This document shows, in pieces, positions 43,856 through 52,117 of a stretch of DNA of 64,000 bases. The notes beneath the pieces were generated by a model, which was given only the letters and a program-made list of their open reading frames with translations, ran no database searches and had not been told where the DNA came from. The DNA lies in NCBI GenBank assembly GCA_902495005.1, contig CABUVL010000001.1, positions 310,001 to 374,000 on the forward strand, given 5' to 3'. This stretch comes from an uncultured Verrucomicrobiota bacterium (GTDB taxonomy: Bacteria > Verrucomicrobiota > Verrucomicrobiia > Opitutales > UBA9783). The translations under genes and the position numbers were made by a program. Position 1 is the first letter of the stretch. Each line of letters starts with the position of its first letter.

Positions 43856-44466
43856 TTTTGTGATAATTCGTTGGTGCTTAGTCGAAAATTTTCGATTAAT
43901 TGGTTTAATTTTTTGTGGTACGTTTTGTTATCTGTGGGGCGGGACATGCTTTGTAAAATGGGGCCCAAGGTGTCTGGAGATAAGAAGTGCATTATTTTTA
44001 CGACGGAAGAAGTTTCCATCTCGTTAAAGACTCGAACGACCGAGTCGGGCGTCATATTCGAGTAGGTTGCAGCCAGTGTTTTGAGATTTTTTAATTCAGC
44101 TTCATGTAAGTACGTTACGGATTGTGTGAGCTGTTTTTGTAAATGTTCGATATCTTTTTTTAAGTCATTTAGGGCCTGACGTTCTGTACGAATTTGTTCC
44201 TGCATGGCCTGTAATTCTTGTTCTTTTTGTGCCTGTTCTTTTGCGGTTTTATCGACTGCACTCAATAGGGCAGAAAAGTCTTTTACTTGCCTTTCCCACA
44301 GCGGTAATTGGGGCTCCTGAGTTTCATTTTGTCGATTTGTAAAGGAGGCTTTTAAGTGGGTGATGGCTTGCGTGGTACACGTGTTAATTCTTTTCCATAA
44401 ATAAAAATTTTGGATGCCAAAATACAGCAACAATGCGCTCAAAAAACTCAGCCAATAACGTACCAT
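43852..44466 (-). CDS. MotE-like flagellar chaperone
   Basis: This 204-residue protein has an N-terminal membrane anchor (about residues 3-20), a coiled coil (about 60-120) and a C-terminal domain of the MgtE-N/FliG-M type (LAATYSNMTPDSVVRVFNEMETSSVVKIMHFLSPDTLGPILQSM). Proteins of this kind (MotE, FlbB-related) are periplasmic or membrane-linked and assist stator or basal-body assembly. Position between fliJ and fliK is the usual place for motE. It overlaps fliK by 4 bases. Confidence 0.8.
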   Translation of the reverse strand: MVRYWLSFLSALLLYFGIQNFYLWKRINTCTTQAITHLKASFTNRQNETQEPQLPLWERQVKDFSALLSAVDKTAKEQAQKEQELQAMQEQIRTERQALNDLKKDIEHLQKQLTQSVTYLHEAELKNLKTLAATYSNMTPDSVVRVFNEMETSSVVKIMHFLSPDTLGPILQSMSRPTDNKTYHKKLNQLIENFRLSTNELSQK

Positions 44467-44467
44467 A

Positions 44468-44911
44468 TTATTTCTTTTGACCAGCGTTGAACTGAGACCA
44501 GTCGTCGATTAGTTTTTCAGATAGCATGGATTGTGTGTGCAAGAATTGTTGCATTTTCTTTTCTTTTAGTTTTTCGAGTATTTCTACATTTCTTTTGGCT
44601 TCTAAGAACTCGTTGAGCCTTTTACTCTCCTCAATTTCGAGTGATTGTATGTGTCGTTGGAGATCCTCAACTTGACTGTGCAGTTCGTTCACTTTGTTGC
44701 GTAATTGAATGTACTGTTGAGGGTTGACGAGTTGATTGATTTGTTCCTGATTGTAAATGAGTTGCTTGAGTTCTAGCCTGGTTTTTTTTAACGATTCGGT
44801 TAAATTCATTTTTTGTTGAACGATTCGAGCATAGGCTTTTAGCTTAGCCTCTTTGGTCCGTTCTCTGAGTGCCAGGACCGTCGTAAGTTTAAACCCAAAA
44901 TCTAATTGCAT
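44468..44911 (-). CDS. fliJ: Flagellar export chaperone FliJ
   Basis: FliJ is the coiled-coil stalk of the FliI ATPase ring and an escort of export chaperones. The 147-residue protein is almost entirely a heptad-patterned helix (LDFGFKLTTVLALRERTKEAKLKAYARIV at the start). It overlaps fliI by 10 bases, in the fliH-fliI-fliJ order. Confidence 0.9.
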   Translation of the reverse strand: MQLDFGFKLTTVLALRERTKEAKLKAYARIVQQKMNLTESLKKTRLELKQLIYNQEQINQLVNPQQYIQLRNKVNELHSQVEDLQRHIQSLEIEESKRLNEFLEAKRNVEILEKLKEKKMQQFLHTQSMLSEKLIDDWSQFNAGQKK

Positions 44912-46236
44912 AGTAAAATGTCTTGAAGTTCCTTAAATAGTGCATTTCTTTCAAAGATTTCTGTGTAATTTTGTTTTAGAAAAGAAGTTAAATCATTGTA
45001 CTTACGGACGGCTAAATCCAATTGTTGGTTGTGGCCGGGGGTGTAAGCGCCAACGGATATTAGGTCTTCATTCTGTTTGTAAATAGCTAGCAAATTTCGT
45101 GCCATTGTTACAAGTTTGCTCTCTTCGGGGGATAAAATTTGTTTTGCGATACGGCTGATACTCATAAGTACGTCGATGGCTGGGTAGTGATTGGCGTTGG
45201 CAAGTGCCCTTGAAAGAATGATGTGTCCATCCAAGATACTGCGAACGGCGTCCGAGATCGGTTCATTGAATTCATCGCCTTCCGACAAAACCGTATAAAC
45301 GGCCGTGATGTTACCGCGGTGGGTTCGGCCCGCCCTTTCCAGCAATTTAGGAAGTAATCCGAACACTGATGGAGGGTACCCGCGTGTCGTGGGAGGCTCG
45401 CCTAGGGATAGGCCAATTTCACGTTGAGCCATGGCAAATCGCGTAATGGAATCCATCATGAGCAGAACGTTTTTCCCGCAGTCTCGGAAAAATTCTGCGA
45501 TATAAGTGGCCAAAAAGGCGGCCCTGATGCGTAGAGGGGCGGCTTGGTCGGAGGTGGCAACCACAATCACAGATTTTTTTAATCCCTCTTCTCCCAGGTC
45601 ATTGTGAATAAATTCGTTCAATTCGCGTCCACGTTCACCGATGAGCGCCAGGACGTTAATGTCGGCTTCGGAATGCTTGGCCAACATTCCAAGTAGGGTG
45701 GACTTGCCGACCCCGCTGCCGGCAAAGATGCCCATACGTTGTCCCAGTCCCATTGGAATGAAAGTGTCAATGGCCTTGATGGATGTGATAAAAGGACGGG
45801 TAATGATGGGGCGTTCAAGTGCTTTTGGAACGGCGGAGTTGAAGTGTCTTATACGTTGACAATGAAGCGGGCCCAGCTTGTCCATGGGAGCACCGAAGGC
45901 ATCGATGATTCTGCCCCTCAGTCCATCGCCGATGGGGACAGATTGCTTGTAATTGTTTAAAACGACGCGACAACCGTAGGCAATATTGTTATTTTCCCCC
46001 AGCGGCATGAGGAGGACGTGTGTGTCGTGGAAACCGATAACCTCGGCATCGATGAGGGCTTCATCGTTGGGAGATACGATAGAGACAAGATCGCCGAGGG
46101 CACATTGAGGCCCTTGAGATTCAACGAGTAATCCACTGACCTTGCAAACCTTTCCGATATGCTGATACAAGGGGGTTGTCTGGGTTAAGATGCGAAGGTG
46201 GGCGATCGTTTCGTTGAGGGACATGGTTAGCAACAA
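44902..46236 (-). CDS. fliI: Flagellum-specific ATP synthase FliI
   Basis: FliI is the export ATPase, related to F1 beta subunits. The 444 residues contain Walker A GSGVGKSTLLGML near residue 172, ALIGERGRELNEF, Walker B NVLLMMDSITRFAMAQREIGLSLGEPPTTRGYPPS, and a normal C-terminal domain. It overlaps fliH upstream and fliJ downstream by 10 bases each, showing tight translational coupling. Confidence 0.97.
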   Translation of the reverse strand: MLLTMSLNETIAHLRILTQTTPLYQHIGKVCKVSGLLVESQGPQCALGDLVSIVSPNDEALIDAEVIGFHDTHVLLMPLGENNNIAYGCRVVLNNYKQSVPIGDGLRGRIIDAFGAPMDKLGPLHCQRIRHFNSAVPKALERPIITRPFITSIKAIDTFIPMGLGQRMGIFAGSGVGKSTLLGMLAKHSEADINVLALIGERGRELNEFIHNDLGEEGLKKSVIVVATSDQAAPLRIRAAFLATYIAEFFRDCGKNVLLMMDSITRFAMAQREIGLSLGEPPTTRGYPPSVFGLLPKLLERAGRTHRGNITAVYTVLSEGDEFNEPISDAVRSILDGHIILSRALANANHYPAIDVLMSISRIAKQILSPEESKLVTMARNLLAIYKQNEDLISVGAYTPGHNQQLDLAVRKYNDLTSFLKQNYTEIFERNALFKELQDILLCN

Positions 46237-46793
46237 TGGTCAAAGCAAGTTTGAAGCGTTTTGAGACGACTCTTTAGGCGATTATCCAGAATGCCGAAAT
46301 CGGTTTTTAAGATCATGTCTCCTGCCTGCAAGGATGGGTCGGTGGTTATTTTTAATTGAGGGTACTTGTTCGTAAAATGTTTTTGTAAGTCATCAATCAT
46401 GGTTTGATCTGCAAGGGAAATACACAGCGTCAGAGGACCTTCGGAAACGTTAGACGCGAGCAGTTGTTGGATTAATTCAAGCAGGGTTTCGCGTTCAATT
46501 TTGATCTTGGGTAACAGTATTTCTAACAGATGCATCAGGTAATCTGGTAATTGATTTTGAAAATCCTCCATGAAGTGATCGTACGATGTTTGAATTTTGC
46601 TGCAGAGTTTTTCAAAATTTTCTCCCTGTTGAAGGCTTTGTTGTTCCAGTTTTATATTTACTTGTTGTTCAATGCGTTGCTGCATCAATTCATGTTTTTT
46701 TTCGTCTCTGTGTTCAATGGTCCCACAGTAAGAAAATCGGATTTTAGTCGGTGTGTTTTTTAAGAAATTAATTTTTTTATAAGAGGATTTCAT
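46227..46793 (-). CDS. fliH: Flagellar export protein FliH
   Basis: FliH dimerises and regulates FliI, linking it to FliN. The 188 residues have a charged Gln/Glu-rich helical stretch (about residues 35-75) followed by the V-ATPase-E-like domain (MHLLEILLPKIKIERETLLELIQQLL, GDMILKTDFGILDNRLKSRLKTLQ). It overlaps fliG by 17 bases and fliI by 10. The N-terminal part is divergent, as is common in FliH. Confidence 0.88.
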   Translation of the reverse strand: MKSSYKKINFLKNTPTKIRFSYCGTIEHRDEKKHELMQQRIEQQVNIKLEQQSLQQGENFEKLCSKIQTSYDHFMEDFQNQLPDYLMHLLEILLPKIKIERETLLELIQQLLASNVSEGPLTLCISLADQTMIDDLQKHFTNKYPQLKITTDPSLQAGDMILKTDFGILDNRLKSRLKTLQTCFDHCC

Positions 46794-47823
46794 CTTGGTT
46801 TTGATCGAGGTTCAGTTGGCCTTGGGCTTCAAGCTTATAAACAACGTCGATAATCTTTTGACGTGCGGCTTCAATCGTCTTAACGCGTTGAGGCCCAAGG
46901 TTGGAAATTTCTTCTTGGAGCGTTTCCGCCGCGCGCTTTGACATGGCGTTGGTTATGCATTGAAAGAGTTCTGCCGGTGCAGCTTTTAAGCTCATGATGA
47001 GATCGTTGTTGTCGACCTCGCGGAGAATTTTTTGAAGATCAAAGTTCGACAGCTTAACGAGGTCTTCAAAGGTAAACAGGTACTTTTGTATGGCTTTTGT
47101 CAGCGGGGCATTTTTTTTCTCAAAGAACGCCAGCATTTGTTGCTTAATTTCTTTTTCATACGTATTGAGTATGTTGGCCACAGAAACGGGTCCCCCTTCA
47201 ATGGCTTTCTTACGCTTGGAGAGACTTGTGTGGTTGTCGTGGGGGGCACAAAGTTTTTTGAGGACGCCGAGTAATTGTTCGATACATTGGGTGGAAATGG
47301 GGCCCATCGTGCCCATTTGTAATAAAATGCTGACGCGCTTTTCTTGAGGAAAGTGGCTCAGCAAACGGGACACCGCGGAGGGAGGTAGGCAAGCGAGTAG
47401 AGAGGCGATTGTTTGTTCTTGTTCATCTTGCAGCGTGTTGCACAGTTGAATGGGGTCAATGCTTTCAACCAGTTGGGTCACTTGTGAACAGGCGGGCGCT
47501 TGGAGTGCGCGTGAAAATAGGGTACGTGCGGTTTCGTCTCCTTTGGTTAAGGCGAGTGTCTTTTGAACTAAGTTGGCGTCGTTGACAACGTCATCTAGGT
47601 TGTTGACGATGATGTTGGAAAATTCTTCCAGCAGCGATTGCCTTAAGCTGGCTGAAATAAATTTGATGTGGGCCATTTCTCTGCAAACATTCACAAGGGT
47701 CCCTTCGTCAAATTGCTTCAGCAATGGAGCAGACGTCTCGGGCCCTAAGATCACAAAAAGGTGCGCCAACTTTTGTAGTTTTGTCAGCCCCTTATCATTT
47801 TCGTTTTCAGTCATTTCACTCAT
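46777..47823 (-). CDS. fliG: Flagellar motor switch protein FliG
   Basis: FliG links the MS ring to the C ring and interacts with MotA to make torque. The 348-residue protein has the three armadillo-like domains, including LTKLQKLAHLFVILGPETSAPLLKQFDE at the start, the middle domain, and the C-terminal FTFEDLVKLSNFDLQKILREVDNNDLIMSLKAAP. It ends with RVKTIEAARQKIIDVVYKLEAQGQL. It overlaps fliF by 4 bases (ATGA) and fliH by 17. Confidence 0.96.
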   Translation of the reverse strand: MSEMTENENDKGLTKLQKLAHLFVILGPETSAPLLKQFDEGTLVNVCREMAHIKFISASLRQSLLEEFSNIIVNNLDDVVNDANLVQKTLALTKGDETARTLFSRALQAPACSQVTQLVESIDPIQLCNTLQDEQEQTIASLLACLPPSAVSRLLSHFPQEKRVSILLQMGTMGPISTQCIEQLLGVLKKLCAPHDNHTSLSKRKKAIEGGPVSVANILNTYEKEIKQQMLAFFEKKNAPLTKAIQKYLFTFEDLVKLSNFDLQKILREVDNNDLIMSLKAAPAELFQCITNAMSKRAAETLQEEISNLGPQRVKTIEAARQKIIDVVYKLEAQGQLNLDQNQDEILL

Positions 47824-49352
47824 ACCTCATTTTTCATCCATATTTTGAGCGCATTGCTTACATTCTCAGGCTTTTGTTGAATGATGTTATTCAGCATTTC
47901 GGGGGTCAAAGTTTGTGTGGAAGCTGTTGATTTGCTTAAGCATGGGGTGTTGTTGTCGAGCAGTGTGAGCGCCGGTGTTTTTTGAGCTTTAGATTTTTTG
48001 AGAAAACGTAAGAGAATGCCGAACAAGGTGAGGCAACAAATGATGCTTATGAAATTTTTGGCAATGGGCCCCCAACGAAATATTTGTTCACTTAAGGGCT
48101 GATCGAGCGCTGGAAATTTATTCAAGGTTGTGGTGTTGAACGCGAGCTCTTGGACCGATACGTGTGCCAAGTTGTCGATGCCCAATGCGTTTGCAATCAT
48201 TGCCTTAAGCGAATTAATTTCGGCATCAGAACGGGTTTGGTACTGTCCCGGGTTGTTTTTGGACGCTTGTTGTGCGATAAAGACGGCGGCTGTTATTTTT
48301 TTGATGGTCCCGGGCGTCGCCACGATTTCGCGTGTGTATTTGTTGATATCGTAGGCGATGGTTCTATTTTTTTTATTTTCATTGGAAGAAATTTCACGCG
48401 CTTGGCCGCCATTGGCTTCACGTTCTTCCGCAGAACCTTGAAAGGCGTTAGATTCATTATTGGAAGAAGAATTTTCTTGGTAAGTTTGGGAGCGGACCAC
48501 CTGACTTTCCGGATCGTACGTTTCTTCAACAATCGTGGTGGTTGTGTTTTCCAAGTCCACGGATACGCGTGCTACGACTTGTCCTTCTCCCAAGACAGAA
48601 TGCAGCATGCTTTCTATTTTTTTGCCAAAATAACTTTCCAAACTTTCCCGCATTTTGATGTGTGAAGAGGAGAGCCCCATAGAGCTCGATTTGGCCAGGT
48701 CTTCCGATAAAACCTTACCGTGATTGTCAACGACGCTCACGTCGTCGAGTTTAAGGCCTTCCACAGAGTTGGCGACGAGGGAGCGTATGGCGTTTACGGC
48801 GGATTCTTGGAGTGATAATCCTCCGGTGTCGACGAAGACAGAGGCCGTTGGATGCACGTTCGCTTGAGAGGCGAGCAGTTTGTTTTCGGGGACTACGATC
48901 ATGACGCGTGCGTTGCGGATCCCATTCAACTCGGCAATGGTTCGTGACAACTCCCCTTGCAGGGCTCGCGTGTAGTTGGTCTTTTGCATGAAGTCACTGA
49001 TACCAATGTAATTGCGGTCAAATATTTCATAGCCGACATCTTTGCCCGAAGGAATTCCTTTTTCCACCAATCCCATGCGAACCGTGTAAACGGATTTTTG
49101 TGGGACTAAGATGGAGTGCCCGCCGTTGGCCAATTGATACGGGATGCCTTGTTCTTCGAGTTCGGCCACGATATCGGACGCATCTTTGGCGTTTAATCCG
49201 CCGTACAGCAGTTGAAAATGAGGCCTATTGACCCAAAAGAGAAAAGTCGCGAAGCCCAAAGTAATGGCGAGAGTAGAGGCCAAAAAAGAGAGTTTTTGCC
49301 CGGTACTCAGTTGATCCCAAAATTTTTTAAGCTGTTTGACGAACGATTGCAT
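47820..49352 (-). CDS. fliF: Flagellar MS-ring protein FliF
   Basis: FliF forms the MS ring, the first structure in flagellar assembly. The 510 residues have membrane helices near both ends (about residues 25-42 and 428-447). Between them lie the ring-building motifs (YGGLNAKDASDIVAELEEQGIPYQL, FDRNYIGISDFMQKTNYTRALQGELSRTI, NARVMIVVPE). The C-terminal FliG-binding tail ends NALKIWMKNEV. It sits between fliE and fliG. Confidence 0.96.
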   Translation of the reverse strand: MQSFVKQLKKFWDQLSTGQKLSFLASTLAITLGFATFLFWVNRPHFQLLYGGLNAKDASDIVAELEEQGIPYQLANGGHSILVPQKSVYTVRMGLVEKGIPSGKDVGYEIFDRNYIGISDFMQKTNYTRALQGELSRTIAELNGIRNARVMIVVPENKLLASQANVHPTASVFVDTGGLSLQESAVNAIRSLVANSVEGLKLDDVSVVDNHGKVLSEDLAKSSSMGLSSSHIKMRESLESYFGKKIESMLHSVLGEGQVVARVSVDLENTTTTIVEETYDPESQVVRSQTYQENSSSNNESNAFQGSAEEREANGGQAREISSNENKKNRTIAYDINKYTREIVATPGTIKKITAAVFIAQQASKNNPGQYQTRSDAEINSLKAMIANALGIDNLAHVSVQELAFNTTTLNKFPALDQPLSEQIFRWGPIAKNFISIICCLTLFGILLRFLKKSKAQKTPALTLLDNNTPCLSKSTASTQTLTPEMLNNIIQQKPENVSNALKIWMKNEV

Positions 49353-49362
49353 AGGTCAATTC

Positions 49363-49740
49363 TCAAATGGACATGCGCATCAATTCCTTGAACCCTTCAA
49401 CCAATTTGTTTCTCATTTCTATTAATAGGGTGAAAGCGAGACCGGCTTCCTGGGTCGCTAAAATGCTTTGATGGAGGTTGTCGGTGCTACCGCTGAGTCC
49501 TTGGCGTGTCAGGTCTTGAGCAACTTGTTGTTTTTCGTTGATGGTGTCGATGAAATGTTCTACGGGTCGGTCAACCGTGACAGAATGAGAGGATGTTTTG
49601 TGAACGGGCACGGCGTCTATGCCCATGAGGTTTTTCTTTGCCTCTGCAATTGCTTGTTGGGTTGCTTTAGACAGGGTCGGCCGCGTTGTTTGACTGACGC
49701 CGGGTTTTAAAAAGGCTGAATCGTTAAAATTGATTTGCAT
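49363..49740 (-). CDS. fliE: Flagellar hook-basal body complex protein FliE
   Basis: FliE joins the MS ring to the proximal rod. I start at the ATG at 49740, which has an AAGGA Shine-Dalgarno six bases upstream; the frame extends to 49773. The 125-residue protein has a short disordered start and C-terminal helices with the FliE pattern (VEHFIDTINEKQQVAQDL, LHQSILATQEAGLAFTLLIEMRNKLVEGFKELMRM). It is placed between flgC and fliF. Confidence 0.93.
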   Translation of the reverse strand: MQINFNDSAFLKPGVSQTTRPTLSKATQQAIAEAKKNLMGIDAVPVHKTSSHSVTVDRPVEHFIDTINEKQQVAQDLTRQGLSGSTDNLHQSILATQEAGLAFTLLIEMRNKLVEGFKELMRMSI

Positions 49741-49762
49741 TTGTTTTCCTTGAATGAGCATA

Positions 49763-50173
49763 TTACTTGCCAATTTGGATGGTTTTTTGAGCCATGTTTT
49801 GTGACAACTTGAAAGCTTTTAAGTTCGCTTCATAAAGTCTTGAGGCCATCATCATGTCGACCATTTCTTGGGAAACTTTAACGTTTGGCATTTGTACCAT
49901 TCCTTGCGAATTGGCGTGTGGATGGCCCGGATTGTAAACGTAATGATCGGGGGCCTTGTCTTTCTGGATCGTCCGGACGTGTACGGTATTGTTACTCGGG
50001 TCGGAGTGATCCATGAGTGTTTCAAAGGCGACAATTTTACGTTGATAGGGCTTACCGTTGACGTCCTTGGTTGTTTGCGCGTTGGCAATATTTTCAGAAA
50101 TCATTTGCATGTGTATTTTTTGAGCGGCCAACGCACTGGCAGTCGATTCAAATCCTGGAATGAGGTGTGTCAT
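49763..50173 (-). CDS. flgC: Flagellar basal-body rod protein FlgC
   Basis: FlgC is a proximal rod protein. The 136 residues start with the rod-protein helix (STASALAAQKIHMQMISENIANAQTTKDVNGKPYQRKI). The C-terminal helix is VKVSQEMVDMMMASRLYEANLKAFKLSQNMAQKTIQIG. It lies 12 bases downstream of flgB, in the conserved flgB-flgC-fliE order. Confidence 0.96.
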   Translation of the reverse strand: MTHLIPGFESTASALAAQKIHMQMISENIANAQTTKDVNGKPYQRKIVAFETLMDHSDPSNNTVHVRTIQKDKAPDHYVYNPGHPHANSQGMVQMPNVKVSQEMVDMMMASRLYEANLKAFKLSQNMAQKTIQIGK

Positions 50174-50185
50174 AGCTTGTAAAGT

Positions 50186-50533
50186 TTAGAAGGCATTACC
50201 GGTAATTGCGCTGCGAATCATGCGCACATTCTCTTCGGCAACCTTTAGTAAAAATTGATGTTTGACGGCGTTTTCGTTGAGTTGCAGTAGTTCCCTGTCA
50301 ATTTCGACGTTATTGCCATTGGCCTGACAGGAACTTTTTTCGTCCGTGTAGGTTGCTGGCCTGAGCTCCTGAAAACCTTTGAGGTCGCCCTCTGCAAGGC
50401 ATTGGGTCAATTGTTGGTCAAATGATGGATCGACATCGATACGTTTGTAATGGGGGACTTGTGCATTTGCCAAGTTGGAAGAGAGGGCTTTTTGCCTTAA
50501 GACCACGGCATCCATTTGCTTTTTCGCTAACAT
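50186..50533 (-). CDS. flgB: Flagellar basal-body rod protein FlgB
   Basis: FlgB is the first gene of the flagellar operon and a proximal rod component. I start at the ATG at 50533, where AGGAG sits eight bases upstream; the frame is open to 50569. The 115 residues have the FlgB start MDAVVLRQKALSSNLANAQVPHYKRIDV and the C-terminal helix ENAVKHQFLLKVAEENVRMIRSAITG. The sigma-54 motif upstream gives it a leader of about 44 bases. Confidence 0.94.
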   Translation of the reverse strand: MLAKKQMDAVVLRQKALSSNLANAQVPHYKRIDVDPSFDQQLTQCLAEGDLKGFQELRPATYTDEKSSCQANGNNVEIDRELLQLNENAVKHQFLLKVAEENVRMIRSAITGNAF

Positions 50534-50586
50534 GTAATTTTCTCCTAAGGCATGTGTGATGATGGTCATGGTAAGTTTTGATAATA

Positions 50587-50605
50587 TAGCACATTGCGTG
50601 CCAAA
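50587..50605 (-). promoter_or_regulatory. Putative sigma-54 promoter of the flagellar operon
   Basis: On the minus strand TTTGGCACGCAATGTGCTA fits the -24/-12 consensus: TGGCACG then a GC exactly ten bases after the GG (GG-N10-GC). Only the base before the final TGC differs from TTGC. The start of transcription would be near 50577, about 44 bases before the chosen flgB ATG. Confidence 0.7.
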
Positions 50606-51058
50606 GTTATTTTTTTGTTGTTTAATTTATTGATATAGAGTGAATTTTTGACTACTAGTGTGCGTGAGTTTTTGCCTCTCTGCTACCTCGTTGACTTTTG
50701 ATGGAAGAAGAATTCATTGGACATTGAAGCGTTATGAGAAAAGGTAAGACAATGTTTCATTATCGATAATAAGGTGGGGAAGGTAACTGCGGTGCTTACA
50801 AATTTCTTAAGTAAGCAATCTAGCTATAAAGTAGTTGGCAATTATAAAACAATGAAAGTTAATCAAAACGTAAGTAGGCCTGTGCAGATAAAGGCAAGCG
50901 TCGTGTCAGTGGAATCGAATTGCCTTTTTTAATGACTTATTAAATGGGCGTTTTTGTTTGGGCGATAAGGGAATTGAACGGAGATTACCGTTGTTTTTGA
51001 TTTGCAAAGAATTCATAAAAAGCAACAATAAATAACTGTATGTAACGTGTAATGAACG
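50606..51058. other. Non-coding stretch with orphan terminator, flgB to NYN gene
   Basis: About 450 bases between divergent genes with no plausible protein ORF. It contains one strong-looking plus-strand terminator (50890-50930) with no gene before it, which could end a small RNA. Confidence 0.5.
50890..50930 (+). terminator. Orphan Rho-independent terminator
   Basis: AAAGGCAA (50890-50897) pairs with TTGCCTTT (50920-50927) across a 22-base loop, followed by a T-run (50925-50930) on the plus strand. No plus-strand gene lies upstream. Confidence 0.45.
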
Positions 51059-51520
51059 ATGGGGTTATGGATTTTAGATGGTTATAACGTAATGCACGCC
51101 CTGCACAAGTTGGAGGGCATGGCATCTTTTGAACTTGCGCGAGACCGATTTATTGCGTGGGTCAGTGAATTCCAAAATCTGGAGGATAAGTCGCTAACCA
51201 TCGTTTTCGATAACAACGTAGAGCCCATCGCGGATAAGGTTATAGGGCATCGCGTCCGTGTGATTTACAGTTCTCGGGGCTTTAGTGCGGATGGAACCAT
51301 ACTGCAATTGGTGCGTGCCATGCCGCCTCAGGCTCGTAGCCAAGTGACCGTCGTGACAAGGGACAATGGCTTACGGGAAGCATTATTTTCTTATCATTGT
51401 GTGTTGGTTTCTCCTTTGGGATTTTTGAAAGAATTTCGCATGGGGCAAGCGCACCAAAATCGGACTGCGGAATCACACACATTTTTTTATCGGCCTTTTG
51501 AGGATTATTTCGGCGAGTGA
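51059..51520 (+). CDS. NYN (YacP-type) domain protein, putative RNase
   Basis: This 153-residue protein has the NYN/PIN-like fold of YacP/Rae1: ILDGYNVMHAL at the start, LTIVFDNNVEP in the middle, VIYSSRGFSADGTI, and VTVVTRDNGLREAL toward the end, with acidic residues that can bind a metal. Such proteins act as ribosome-linked or general endoribonucleases. It starts at the ATG at 51059 and has no close neighbours. Confidence 0.85.
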   Translation: MGLWILDGYNVMHALHKLEGMASFELARDRFIAWVSEFQNLEDKSLTIVFDNNVEPIADKVIGHRVRVIYSSRGFSADGTILQLVRAMPPQARSQVTVVTRDNGLREALFSYHCVLVSPLGFLKEFRMGQAHQNRTAESHTFFYRPFEDYFGE

Positions 51521-52082
51521 GTGGGGCCTGGGGTTAAGACTACTTGGACGTTGAATGAGGGTCGCATAGGGTAGACGCATTAGAAGCCCATTGTTGTGGC
51601 ACCGTATCCGATACCTCTGCGGGGGCAGCAGAATTGTTGGGGCTGATACTTCGTGGGCGATTAAACTCAAATGGCTGATAACTTAATTTCTACATCCTTT
51701 TTAAGATGAGACCTGCCGTAAAAAACATAAGCTAGCTGTCTGGAAACGAGCAATATTATTGAGAGTGCTGTTAGTTGTTAAGTCATTAAAATGAAGCCAG
51801 AATCGCGTTTATTGGTTGGGATTGCAAGAGCGCTTGCATTTAGGCCTACAACTTGTTAATTGTCATAAAAAATTACTTCGTCTTTGTAAGTGTAGGGCCC
51901 TCTGCTATGCAATCTACGAGTACTTCCATCATTGAAAAAACGATGAATGCTGATGCAAGAGGAGGTGTACTGGGTGTAAGAGGTTTGCTCGGCTCGTTAA
52001 ACGGATTGAGTCCTCGGGTCAATACGGCCCATTTATGTCGATGTATGCCTTTATTTTGCTCGGGTCGACTTGATTTTGTTGC
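51521..52082. other. Non-coding stretch upstream of ldhA
   Basis: About 560 bases with no recognisable gene. One plus-strand ORF (51853-52182) runs over the ldhA promoter and start and has no family features, so I do not call it. Confidence 0.5.
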
Positions 52083-52111
52083 TGGACTTCTCGTAAAAAT
52101 TGGCCTATACT
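52083..52111 (+). promoter_or_regulatory. Putative sigma-70 promoter of ldhA, leaderless
   Basis: TGGACT (52083-52088), a 17-base spacer and TATACT (52106-52111). The expected transcription start falls at or within a base of the ATG at 52118, so the message would have almost no leader. Confidence 0.5.
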
Positions 52112-52117
52112 ACCTTT

